DNA of 64,000 bases, taken from assembly GCF_900142205.1 (NCBI RefSeq), contig NZ_FRAA01000003.1, positions 124,001 through 188,000 of the forward strand, given 5' to 3'. This stretch comes from Reichenbachiella agariperforans (lineage in GTDB: Bacteria > Bacteroidota > Bacteroidia > Cytophagales > Cyclobacteriaceae). How positions within the stretch are numbered: position 1 is the first letter of the stretch; every line of letters starts with the position of its first letter. Shown piece by piece: positions 9,507-17,647 of the stretch. A program made the position numbers and the translations under genes. The notes under the pieces were generated by a model. The model saw nothing but the letters and a program-made list of their open reading frames with translations, was not told the origin of the DNA and did not search any database.

Positions 9507-9899
9507 GCTTTTGGTTTTAGAACAGGCGTTCTATGTTTAGTAAATCAGTCAAAAAATCAAATCACTTTGATCAGAAAAATGCACTATAATAATCACATAA
9601 GCACATTTACCACTTCCACAATTGAGTACTATTTCCTCCATTTAAAGGTAGTCGATTAATCACTCATAACCAACGTTTTAACACTTATTAATACACTAGT
9701 AAATAACCAATCCTCCTTTCCTAAACAGAAACTAAAAACGGCATAAAACTCACCACAAGAGACATAACTCTAATCAGAATCTAATCTTGTTTTTCACGAT
9801 TTATCAAAATATCATGGCTTATTTGTGTGACTAGAAAGACAGATCGACTTATCTTTTCGTCTTGATAGTTTTTAAGAGAGTAGATTGACAGAATCACAC
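9507..9899. other. AT-rich divergent intergenic region
   Basis: About 390 nt lie between the divergent TerB-like and methyltransferase genes. No credible ORF or RNA is seen. A short inverted repeat, TAGAAC-aggc-GTTCTA (9518-9533), lies 11 nt before the TerB-like start and could be an operator. Both promoters should be here, but no clear TAnnTTTG element was found. Confidence 0.5.
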
Positions 9900-10949
9900 A
9901 TGAATATATCCGCAATAGACGCTAAATACGAAGCACAAAAAATTGCTTTTGCCCCAATAACTTTCCAAGCCATCATGGCGATGAAAAACCTAGGTGTCAT
10001 GGAGTACATCTACAAAAAAAGAGGGAATGCTACCCAAGCTGAAATCATTGAAGATCTAGGCATTAGTAAGTACTCGGTAGAGGTTATGTTAGAAACCGCT
10101 GAAGTGATGGATATCATCGAAACCAAGGAGGGAAAATTATCTCTCTCGAAGATTGGTTTTTTCCTATTGCGTGATGAGTTGACTCGTGTCAATATGAACT
10201 TCGTCAATGATGTATGCTACGACGGATCTAAATATCTCGAAGAATCACTCGCAACGAACAAGCCAGCTGGACTCAAAGTATTTGGTGAATGGGACACCGT
10301 GTACGAAGGTTTATCTAAGCTAGAGAAGCCAGTCAGAAAATCATGGTTGGAGTTTGATCACTTCTATTCTCAAGATGCTTTTGACTCTGCGTTAGAGATT
10401 GTATTCAAAAACAAACCAGGTAAGCTGTTCGATATAGGTGGCAACACGGGCAAGTGGTCTATCAAATGCTGCGGTTATGATTCTGATGTGAATATTAAAA
10501 TTTTGGATCTACCAGGGCAGATCGAAATGGCAAAAAAGAACATCGCTGATAACAACCTACAGGACAGAATTGAGTTTCATCCCATCAACCTGCTAGACAC
10601 CACACAAAAAATTCCACAGGGAGCTGACGTCATCTGGATGAGTCAGTTCTTAGACTGTTTCTCAGAAGAGGAAATCTTAGTGATCCTACTCAACTGCGCA
10701 CAGGCATCTACCAAGGATACGACCATTTACATCATGGAGCCTTTCATTGATAATCAGCCCTATGAAGCTGCCACCTACTCTCTGGTCGCTACTTCACTAT
10801 ACTTTACATGTATCGCGAATGGCAACAGTAAGATGTACAAACTGGAGACTTTCAAGGAACTGATAGACAAAGCAGGTATGCAAATCATCGAAACCCACGC
10901 ACTCATCGGTGATAGCTACCACACCATATTGGCTTGTAAGTTGAAATAA
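9900..10949 (+). CDS. SAM-dependent O-methyltransferase (plant/acetylserotonin type)
   Basis: This protein of about 349 residues has an N-terminal winged-helix dimerisation region (about 10-90, with NATQAEIIEDLGISKYSVEV) and a C-terminal class I SAM-binding fold. Motif I is DIGGNTGK (about 178-185). ILDLPGQIEMAKKN follows as the acidic ribose-binding strand, then DVIWMSQFLDCFSEEE. This is the layout of the Methyltransf_2 family, whose members methylate aromatic hydroxyls. In a flexirubin-type cluster it could methylate an aryl ring. ATG at 9900 was chosen; a TTG at 9885, preceded at a good distance by AAGAGAG, would add five residues. The gene stands alone between oppositely oriented genes. 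Confidence 0.75.
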   Translation: MNISAIDAKYEAQKIAFAPITFQAIMAMKNLGVMEYIYKKRGNATQAEIIEDLGISKYSVEVMLETAEVMDIIETKEGKLSLSKIGFFLLRDELTRVNMNFVNDVCYDGSKYLEESLATNKPAGLKVFGEWDTVYEGLSKLEKPVRKSWLEFDHFYSQDAFDSALEIVFKNKPGKLFDIGGNTGKWSIKCCGYDSDVNIKILDLPGQIEMAKKNIADNNLQDRIEFHPINLLDTTQKIPQGADVIWMSQFLDCFSEEEILVILLNCAQASTKDTTIYIMEPFIDNQPYEAATYSLVATSLYFTCIANGNSKMYKLETFKELIDKAGMQIIETHALIGDSYHTILACKLK

Positions 10950-10960
10950 CAACTATAAAT

Positions 10961-11308
10961 TTATAGCGCATCACAGCTGTCTCGAGTCTCATCGAGACTC
11001 GTATTCCATTGATCTAAACCATCACGATAAGCTTGCTTTTGAGCACCGGGGATGCAATCGAGATATTCATACACTTCAGTGACATAAGTATCCATAGCGG
11101 ATACATAGCTATTGCATGTCGAGGTTGTAGGATCATTGGTATATGCAGTCTGTGCAGCAGTCAACTCTTCTAAAAGGCTGTTAATCTCTGTATCATAACC
11201 ATTGCAGCCAAACAGATCATCTTCTATAGAATCTTTGACTTTACACGCACTACTAAGTGCGGTGAGTGAAATGAATATCACTACGAACGGAAGTTTAGAT
11301 TTAAACAT
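10961..11308 (-). CDS. Small cysteine-containing lipoprotein of unknown function
   Basis: This 115-residue protein has a signal sequence ending in LSSAC, which puts the lipid-modified cysteine at residue 22. The mature part is predicted helical and contains several further cysteines (for example DLFGCNGYD, STCNSY, YLDCIPG, DSCDAL) that could form disulfides in the periplasm. No family is recognised. It converges on the methyltransferase gene, 11 nt away, and reads in the same direction as the halogenase-like gene, from which it is separated by a terminator. It probably has its own promoter in the 102-nt gap. Confidence 0.6.
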   Translation of the reverse strand: MFKSKLPFVVIFISLTALSSACKVKDSIEDDLFGCNGYDTEINSLLEELTAAQTAYTNDPTTSTCNSYVSAMDTYVTEVYEYLDCIPGAQKQAYRDGLDQWNTSLDETRDSCDAL

Positions 11309-11329
11309 AAAGAATCTAGTATAGGTGAA

Positions 11330-11349
11330 TAAAAAAGCCCAATCGGGCT
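11330..11349 (-). terminator. Rho-independent terminator of the halogenase-like gene
   Basis: On the minus strand AGCCC-gatt-GGGCT is followed by a run of six T. It lies about 60 nt beyond the stop codon of the minus-strand flavoprotein gene and before the small lipoprotein start, so it should end that transcript. Confidence 0.7.
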
Positions 11350-11410
11350 AATATTCACTTAACGAAAACACCTCCAAAATATTGACTAGGATGTATAAAA
11401 TCTAATTGGG

Positions 11411-12649
11411 TTATTTAGACTTTTCAGAAGCAGCATCTACTTCCATATCTACCACATGAGCCACAGTCTTAATAAGCTTCCGGTTTCGTTTCACAAAAGG
11501 ATTGGTCAAATCCCAAACATAACCAGCCAAAATTGAGGTCAGTTGTTTTTTTATTTCCACCTTGATTTCGGAATGAAAAAATATTTTTTGTAACTCCCCA
11601 TTGTACCAAGTGTCTACGACTGCCTTGAATACCTCTGTGGCTTGTTTCATATGCTGCACATACTCCTTATCCCAGTCAGGTTTTTCTCCATTTAATTCTC
11701 GTTCGATCAACTTTGCACTACGCATCGCGGACTCTGTAGCGATCGCTACTCCTGACGAAAACACAGGATCGATGAACCCCGTAGTATTACCAGCCAGTGC
11801 AAAACGATGACCATACAACTGTGTAGAAGAATTGGTGTAATCATCCGCTCCTCGCACGTCATACAAAAATTCTTTGCCCTCAAATCGCTCAATGAAATGC
11901 TCGGATTTCTCCATCATCTTACGAAACAAATCATTCTTATCCGCTGCTGGAATATCGAACCATTTCTTATTCCCTACAAAACCTAACGAAGTATTGCCAT
12001 TAGAAAATGGGATCACCCAATACCATAGATCCTGCTCCAGAACCTCAAAAGTAATGCGGAGTGGTCGTTTGAATTCCTCACGGTTGGTCTCTTTCACCTG
12101 AGTAAAAAGCGAACACCTGCCCGTCTCTGCATAGTCGATATCAAAGTTGAGCATTTTGGATAACACGCCAGCATTACCACTAGAGTCCAATACATATCTA
12201 AACTCGTGCGTCTCAACTTTACCGCCATCCTCTATCTCCGTGACAACTTTATCTTCTTGAAAATCTATAGAAGCAATAGTTGACTCGTATTTGAAATTAG
12301 CGCCTTTCTTCTCAGCTTCCTTGGCAAGGATGTGGTCGAACTCATCTCGTGGCACCTGCCAAGTCCAAGTCCAACCTGGGGTGAAATTTTCATCAAACGA
12401 AATATCCATTTCGTCATCCTTTCGAACAAATAACGCACCTGACTTTACTTCAAAATTCGCAGCCTTCAATGCATCCAGCATACCCACTTCTTCGAAGTGT
12501 TCCATACTCAAGGGTAACAAACTCTCACCGATCGTAAATCGCGGAAACTTTGATTTCTCAACCACAGTCACACTAAAACCCTGATTCACTAAATACGCTG
12601 CTGCTACACTACCTGCTGGACCAGCTCCTATCACCAATACATCCGTCAT
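11411..12649 (-). CDS. Probable flavin-dependent halogenase / FAD oxidoreductase
   Basis: This 412-residue protein has an N-terminal FAD-binding motif (VLVIGAGPAGSVAA, residues 4-17) and FPRFTIGESLLP (35-46), typical of the tryptophan-halogenase and geranylgeranyl-reductase superfamily. It carries WYWVIP at 209-214, matching the WxWxIP motif of flavin-dependent halogenases, and a lysine in FEVKSG (Lys69) near where the catalytic lysine is expected. Flexirubins of some Bacteroidota are chlorinated on the ring, which fits. The alternative is a non-halogenating oxygenase or reductase of the same fold. It is divergent from the C45-acpS operon with a 143-nt gap and ends at a clear terminator. It would need a separate flavin reductase, which is not in the window. 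Confidence 0.75.
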   Translation of the reverse strand: MTDVLVIGAGPAGSVAAAYLVNQGFSVTVVEKSKFPRFTIGESLLPLSMEHFEEVGMLDALKAANFEVKSGALFVRKDDEMDISFDENFTPGWTWTWQVPRDEFDHILAKEAEKKGANFKYESTIASIDFQEDKVVTEIEDGGKVETHEFRYVLDSSGNAGVLSKMLNFDIDYAETGRCSLFTQVKETNREEFKRPLRITFEVLEQDLWYWVIPFSNGNTSLGFVGNKKWFDIPAADKNDLFRKMMEKSEHFIERFEGKEFLYDVRGADDYTNSSTQLYGHRFALAGNTTGFIDPVFSSGVAIATESAMRSAKLIERELNGEKPDWDKEYVQHMKQATEVFKAVVDTWYNGELQKIFFHSEIKVEIKKQLTSILAGYVWDLTNPFVKRNRKLIKTVAHVVDMEVDAASEKSK

Positions 12650-12737
12650 TTTTTGTTATTTTTCCCCGACTATTCCGCTTCTATTCATCTCCAATAGATC
12701 AATGATTAGAGATGAAATCGCTAAAATTGCGCTTTGG

Positions 12738-12745
12738 TATCTTTG
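12738..12745 (+). promoter_or_regulatory. Candidate -7 promoter element of the C45-acpS operon
   Basis: TATCTTTG matches the Bacteroidota -7 consensus TAnnTTTG. It lies 47 nt before the TTG start at 12793. No good -33 TTTG was found at the usual distance, so support is partial. Confidence 0.3.
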
Positions 12746-12792
12746 CAATAGATAAGGCTAGTCTAGATTTTGTCCAAAACTAAAAAATACTA

Positions 12793-14445
12793 TTGAAAAA
12801 GCGTTATATATTTTTAATCGTACTCTCGGTGATATCTACCCTCAGTGCTATCTGGTTTGTACAACGTGTCATCTACGATACGCCCACACTCCCTGTCTCT
12901 ACTGTGCATTCGTCACAGTTAGAAATGATCGCGGAGCATCACTATGCGCTGGGAAACTCATGGCTCAAGCAAAATAAATACGGTAACTGGGAGAGCTATA
13001 TCGAAGGGAGTGCCTACGACAGAGGTCGTACGATCGGTATCCTCCATCAACAGCTGATTCAGGATCAAGAAAAAGTATTCGTGGATGAAATCGACAGAAA
13101 CGTCTCCTCATGGTTTCTCCGAAAAATGCTCATACTAGGCATATCATGGTTTAACCGAGACCTAGATCAATACATTCCCGAAGAGTACCGTCAGGAAATA
13201 TATGGTATATCTGAATTCTTCTCCGACGAATATGACTACATCGGCCCTAAATTCAACCGTATCATCAACTACCATGCTGCCCATGACATAGGCCATGCCG
13301 TACAAAATATGCATTTAGTCGGTTGTACATCTGTAGGAATATGGAACTTCAACGACTCGACAGAGCTAATGATGTCCGGCCGAAACTTCGACTTCTACTT
13401 TGGTGATGAATTTGCCAAAAATAAAATCGTACTACTCTGCAATCCTTCCGAGGGCTATAAGTATCTCTCTGTCACTTGGGGTGGATTCTGTGGTATCGTC
13501 TCAGGGATGAACGAACATGGACTTAGCATCACACTAAACTCCGCCATCTCAGAGATCCCTACTAAGTCAGGTACTCCTGTCTCTATTATTGCCAGAGACA
13601 TCTTACAGTATGCAGCCACCATCGATGAAGCCAAAACCATAGCAAATCGCTATGACAGCTTTGTCTCTGAGCTATTTACTATCTCATCTCTGAAGGATAA
13701 ACAAATGGCTGTGATAGAAAAGTCCCCAACAAACACTGGGGTATTCTACCCATCCGAAGACACCTTGATCGTCACCAACCACTACCAAAGTAAAGAACTC
13801 AAAGATATTCCTCTCAATCAGGAACACATGATCAACTCCGAATCTGTAGATCGCTATACCCGTACAAAAGAGCTCACCGCCCAGCTCCCTAAATGTAATA
13901 CAGAGGGCATCGCAGGAATCCTCCGCAACCAAGCGGGTATTAAGGATAAAGACCTTGGTATTGGCAATCCTAAAGCGATCAACCAGTTACTCGCACATCA
14001 TGCAGTTCTCTTTGACAATGTCAAGAAGCGCGTTTGGGTCTCCAACTATCCTTTTCAGGAAAATGTCTTTGACACCTATGATTTAAATGACTTTGATCAA
14101 TGGCCAGGTACAAAAAACGATATTACGATTGATTCACTCTCTATCGCAGCTGACCCGTTTTACTTTAGCGAAGGCTATCAGACATTTAAAGTCTTCAAGC
14201 AGCTCAAGGCCAAAATCATCCGCCAGACGGCCAAAGAGCAACCCATGGACAGTACACTAATCCAAACCTTCCTAGAGACGAACCCTGCCTACTACGAAAC
14301 CCATCGACTCGTCGGCAACTACTACGCTAGCCTAGGGCAAAACGAAAAAGCCATCGCTGCCTATCGCGAGGGATTGACCAAAAATATCGCCTACAAAGAG
14401 GATGAAACGTTCATGAAAGAACAAATCAAAACGCTCACCCCATGA
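12793..14445 (+). CDS. C45-family autoproteolytic acyltransferase/hydrolase, membrane anchored
   Basis: This 550-residue protein starts at TTG with a basic-hydrophobic segment (residues 2-22) that acts as a signal anchor. The C45 (penicillin acyl-coenzyme A acyltransferase-like) core carries LVGCTSVGIWNF, where Gly177-Cys178 would be the self-cleavage site and nucleophile, followed by SGRNFDFYFGDEF. The C-terminus (about 495-535, ETHRLVGNYYASLGQNEKAI) resembles a TPR hairpin. It is the first gene of a tight operon with acpS, an AMP-ligase and an oxidoreductase. C45 proteins form or hydrolyse amide or ester bonds, so it may acylate or trim the pigment outside the inner membrane. The specific reaction is inferred. 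The 3' end overlaps acpS by 4 nt. Confidence 0.75.
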   Translation: MKKRYIFLIVLSVISTLSAIWFVQRVIYDTPTLPVSTVHSSQLEMIAEHHYALGNSWLKQNKYGNWESYIEGSAYDRGRTIGILHQQLIQDQEKVFVDEIDRNVSSWFLRKMLILGISWFNRDLDQYIPEEYRQEIYGISEFFSDEYDYIGPKFNRIINYHAAHDIGHAVQNMHLVGCTSVGIWNFNDSTELMMSGRNFDFYFGDEFAKNKIVLLCNPSEGYKYLSVTWGGFCGIVSGMNEHGLSITLNSAISEIPTKSGTPVSIIARDILQYAATIDEAKTIANRYDSFVSELFTISSLKDKQMAVIEKSPTNTGVFYPSEDTLIVTNHYQSKELKDIPLNQEHMINSESVDRYTRTKELTAQLPKCNTEGIAGILRNQAGIKDKDLGIGNPKAINQLLAHHAVLFDNVKKRVWVSNYPFQENVFDTYDLNDFDQWPGTKNDITIDSLSIAADPFYFSEGYQTFKVFKQLKAKIIRQTAKEQPMDSTLIQTFLETNPAYYETHRLVGNYYASLGQNEKAIAAYREGLTKNIAYKEDETFMKEQIKTLTP

Positions 14446-14813
14446 TAGCAGGAATAGGTACTGATATCGTGGAAACAGATCGATTCAAAAAAAAACTTCT
14501 TAACCTCCCTTTTCTACAGACGGTTTTCACACCCCTAGAAATAGCCTACTGCCAAAAAATGGGGCATCCAGAGCAGCACTTCTCTGCTCGTTTTGCCGCA
14601 AAAGAGGCCTATATGAAAGCGCTCGGGACAGGGTGGGCAGAAGGAGCAGATTTTAAAGAAATCGAAGTACAAAACAATGCAGAAGGAGCCCCCTCTATTC
14701 ACCTACTAGGAGGAAGTAAAAGATATTTTGATAAATCAGAACTGAAAGACATATTTGTATCATTAAGTCACACGAGTACTCATGCTGTGGCTTACCTAAT
14801 CATAACTAAGTAG
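14442..14813 (+). CDS. acpS: Holo-[acyl-carrier-protein] synthase
   Basis: This 123-residue protein has both AcpS signatures: GIGTDIVETDRF (residues 4-15, metal-binding Asp8) and FSARFAAKEAYMKALG (47-62, Glu55). It transfers 4'-phosphopantetheine from CoA to a serine of acyl carrier proteins. It overlaps the preceding gene (ATGA) and lies within the pigment operon, so it probably activates the ACPs of the polyene synthase rather than serving only fatty-acid synthesis. A separate housekeeping copy may exist elsewhere. The length is normal for the family. Confidence 0.92.
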   Translation: MIAGIGTDIVETDRFKKKLLNLPFLQTVFTPLEIAYCQKMGHPEQHFSARFAAKEAYMKALGTGWAEGADFKEIEVQNNAEGAPSIHLLGGSKRYFDKSELKDIFVSLSHTSTHAVAYLIITK

Positions 14814-14818
14814 GCATT

Positions 14819-16120
14819 GTGGAGATAGACCCAAACCAAGATTATTTATCCAAATCAGAGATACGACAGTTGCAAAACGAGTGCTTCCTCTCCCACCTAA
14901 AGTACACCTACTCCCATGCCAAGCACTATCGGGACAAACTAGATAAGTGCGGTATAACACTTGAAGATATCTCAAGTCTAGATGACCTCACGAAAATCCC
15001 TGTTACGACCAAAGAAGAGATCGAAACGAACAATCTAGACTTTCAGGCAGTCAGCCCACGGTCTGTTGTAGAATATGTCACCACCTCCGGCACGCTAGGC
15101 AATCCCATCAGTATTGCGCTAACACTCGAAGACCAAAAGCGGCTCACTTGGAACGAAAAACGTTCGTTGAATATGTGTGGCATCACTGCGGATGATGTGA
15201 TACAGATCACCACGACACTAGACAAGCGTTTCATGGCGGGTATCGCCTACTACTTAGGCGCGACAGCACTAGGTGCTGCTGTGATCCGATCGGGTATCGG
15301 TGATCCAGATTTTCAGTTGGATAATATCCGTCGCTTTCAACCCACCGTACTGATCGCAGTTCCCTCATTCGCTTACAAATTCGGCAACTATCTACTCTCT
15401 AAAGGAATAGATCCTAAAAGCACCTCGATCCGAAAGATCGTTTGTATAGGCGAACCGATTAAAGACACATCCTTTGCTCCCAATACACTCAACCAAAAAC
15501 TGATGGAAATCTGGGATGTACAATTGTACTCTACCTATGCCAGTACAGAAATGGCGACAGCCTTTACCGAATGTGAAGCGGGTCAAGGGGGACATCTACT
15601 ACCCGAACTAGTTCACGTAGAGCTACTCGATGATCAGAATCAGCCCGTAGCAGATGGTGAAGTCGGTGAGGTGACGGTCACTCCTTTTGGAATCGAAGGC
15701 ATGCCGCTGCTCCGCTACAAAACAGGCGATCTAGCTCGTCTGCATACAGAAACTTGTAGCTGTGGTCGCAACACGAGCCGGCTTGGCCCTGTAGAAGGGA
15801 GAAAAGGTCAGATGATCAAATGGAAAGGCACTACACTTTTTCCGCAGCAGATCGAAAACGTTCTGAATCATATCAGCGAAATCGACAATTACATCATCGA
15901 ACTGTCCCTAGACGATCTAGGGCTAGACCTACTCAAAGTGATACTGCCAGACCATCTGGAGCGCAATGTATTAGATCAGGCGCAGCGACTACTACAGCAA
16001 AGCCTGAGAGTCAATCCGATTTTAGAACAAAATACCGCGGCCTACATCGCCAGCGAAATCCTACCCAAAGGAAGTCGCAAGCCCAGAAGGTTCGTAGATA
16101 AACGACAGCTAGCCAATTGA
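14819..16120 (+). CDS. Phenylacetate-CoA ligase-like AMP-dependent ligase
   Basis: This 433-residue enzyme belongs to the adenylate-forming PaaK group. It has the phosphate-binding loop TTSGTLGNP (about 88-96), a YASTEMA motif in the middle and RYKTGDLARL before a small C-terminal domain. A CxC pair (ETCSCGRNTSRLG) follows, as in PaaK relatives. It would activate an aromatic acid as its adenylate for transfer to CoA or an ACP. In aryl-polyene and flexirubin pathways a 4-hydroxycinnamate starter is activated this way; that substrate is inferred. The start is GTG at 14819, 5 nt after the acpS stop. The end overlaps the next gene (TTGA). Confidence 0.8.
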   Translation: MEIDPNQDYLSKSEIRQLQNECFLSHLKYTYSHAKHYRDKLDKCGITLEDISSLDDLTKIPVTTKEEIETNNLDFQAVSPRSVVEYVTTSGTLGNPISIALTLEDQKRLTWNEKRSLNMCGITADDVIQITTTLDKRFMAGIAYYLGATALGAAVIRSGIGDPDFQLDNIRRFQPTVLIAVPSFAYKFGNYLLSKGIDPKSTSIRKIVCIGEPIKDTSFAPNTLNQKLMEIWDVQLYSTYASTEMATAFTECEAGQGGHLLPELVHVELLDDQNQPVADGEVGEVTVTPFGIEGMPLLRYKTGDLARLHTETCSCGRNTSRLGPVEGRKGQMIKWKGTTLFPQQIENVLNHISEIDNYIIELSLDDLGLDLLKVILPDHLERNVLDQAQRLLQQSLRVNPILEQNTAAYIASEILPKGSRKPRRFVDKRQLAN

Positions 16121-17643
16121 AAAAGATAGAAGATAAATACGATGTAGTCATTATAGGATCAGGTATGGCGGGACTCTCCTGTGGCCTCATCCTAGCCATG
16201 GAAGGAAAATCCGTCTGTGTATTGGAGAAAAACGCACAGATCGGTGGGACACTCCAAACCTTTAAACGGGACGGAGGAAAGTTCGACACAGGTGTACACT
16301 ATGTCGGTGGATTAGATGAAGGTCAGCCGCTCCACCCTTACTTCAAGTATCTCGATATATTCAAAGACATTGATATCATGAAGCTGAATGAGAACGCCTA
16401 TGATGTCATTACCTTCGCCGGAGACAGCAACGAGTATCCTCATGCACAGGGTTACGAAAACTTCAAGGAACAACTCCTCAAGTTTTTTCCAGACGAAAAA
16501 GAAAATTTAGATCGATATGTAACGGATATTAAAGCACTCTGTAAAAAATTCGCACTGTACAATGTCAATGACATGCCTGCCAGAACCAACGAACTTGAAT
16601 ACATGTACGATGGAGCCAGCCAACGCATTAGAACCTATACTTCTAACGAAAAACTACAGCGTGTACTCGCAGGATCCAACCTTCTCTACGCAGGGGAAGA
16701 AGACAAAACCCCGTTTTACGTCCACGCCCTCATCATCAACTCTTATATGATGAGTGCTTACAAATTTCACCATGGAGGTAGTCAAATTAGTCGATCACTC
16801 AACTATTCAATCAAAGAACGAGGAGGCAACATTGTCAGAAATGCCGAGGTAGCAACCATCGATCACAATAACACTTCGGTATCTAGTGTCACGTTAGTCG
16901 ATGGGCGAAAAATCAAAGCAGACCTATTCATCTCCAATGTCCATCCCACTGAAACTATCAAAATGATGGATCAGGGACTTATGAGAAAATCCTATACATC
17001 TAGGATCGCGGGACTAGAAAATACCGTATCGGTATTCACACTCTATCTGGTACTCAAGCCTCAAACTGTGAAATATCGCAACTCCAACTTCTATAACTTT
17101 AACGAGAATAAAGTATGGGGTCTGACCAATTATAAGCCCGAAGATTGGGGGAAAGATTTTGCTGTATTTTATCTCCCCGATAACAAAAACCCAGCGTATG
17201 CCAGTGTAATCACCGTCATGGCCTACATGAAAATGGAAGAGATGTTGCCATGGATGAACACCTTCAACACGACACTTCAAGAAAGCGACAGAGATGAAAG
17301 CTATCAAAATTTCAAGGAATTAAAAGCACAATTCCTGCTAGAAAAAATGGAAGGCTTTTCTCCTGGTCTCAGGAAAAACATTAAGAGCTACCATACCTCC
17401 ACGCCTCTAACGCAACGAGACTATCTCAACACAACTGGAGGATCACTCTATGGCATCTCTCGGGATCATAATTTCCCATTAAAATCCCAGATCAATACCA
17501 AAACTAAAATGAAAAACATGTACTTCACGGGGCAAAACATCATCCTCCATGGCGTCCTAGGTGCTACGATCAGTTCGGTGGTCACCTGCGCAGAGATACT
17601 AGGTAGAGACTATCTGTTGAAAAAAATCAAATCGGTATTATAA
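16117..17643 (+). CDS. Phytoene desaturase / carotenoid isomerase-like FAD oxidoreductase
   Basis: This 508-residue protein has an N-terminal dinucleotide-binding motif (VVIIGSGMAGLSCGLILA, about 9-26) followed by EKNAQIGGTLQTF and FDTGVHYVGG, the pattern of the CrtI/CrtISO and retinol-saturase group. Near the C-terminus NMYFTGQNIILHGVLGA is the FAD-binding ATG-like end typical of that group. Such enzymes desaturate, saturate or isomerise polyenes, fitting a polyene pigment route. The start is TTG at 16117, sharing bases with the stop of the ligase gene, so translation is coupled. The exact step is not known. Confidence 0.8.
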   Translation: MKKIEDKYDVVIIGSGMAGLSCGLILAMEGKSVCVLEKNAQIGGTLQTFKRDGGKFDTGVHYVGGLDEGQPLHPYFKYLDIFKDIDIMKLNENAYDVITFAGDSNEYPHAQGYENFKEQLLKFFPDEKENLDRYVTDIKALCKKFALYNVNDMPARTNELEYMYDGASQRIRTYTSNEKLQRVLAGSNLLYAGEEDKTPFYVHALIINSYMMSAYKFHHGGSQISRSLNYSIKERGGNIVRNAEVATIDHNNTSVSSVTLVDGRKIKADLFISNVHPTETIKMMDQGLMRKSYTSRIAGLENTVSVFTLYLVLKPQTVKYRNSNFYNFNENKVWGLTNYKPEDWGKDFAVFYLPDNKNPAYASVITVMAYMKMEEMLPWMNTFNTTLQESDRDESYQNFKELKAQFLLEKMEGFSPGLRKNIKSYHTSTPLTQRDYLNTTGGSLYGISRDHNFPLKSQINTKTKMKNMYFTGQNIILHGVLGATISSVVTCAEILGRDYLLKKIKSVL

Positions 17644-17647
17644 TCCC

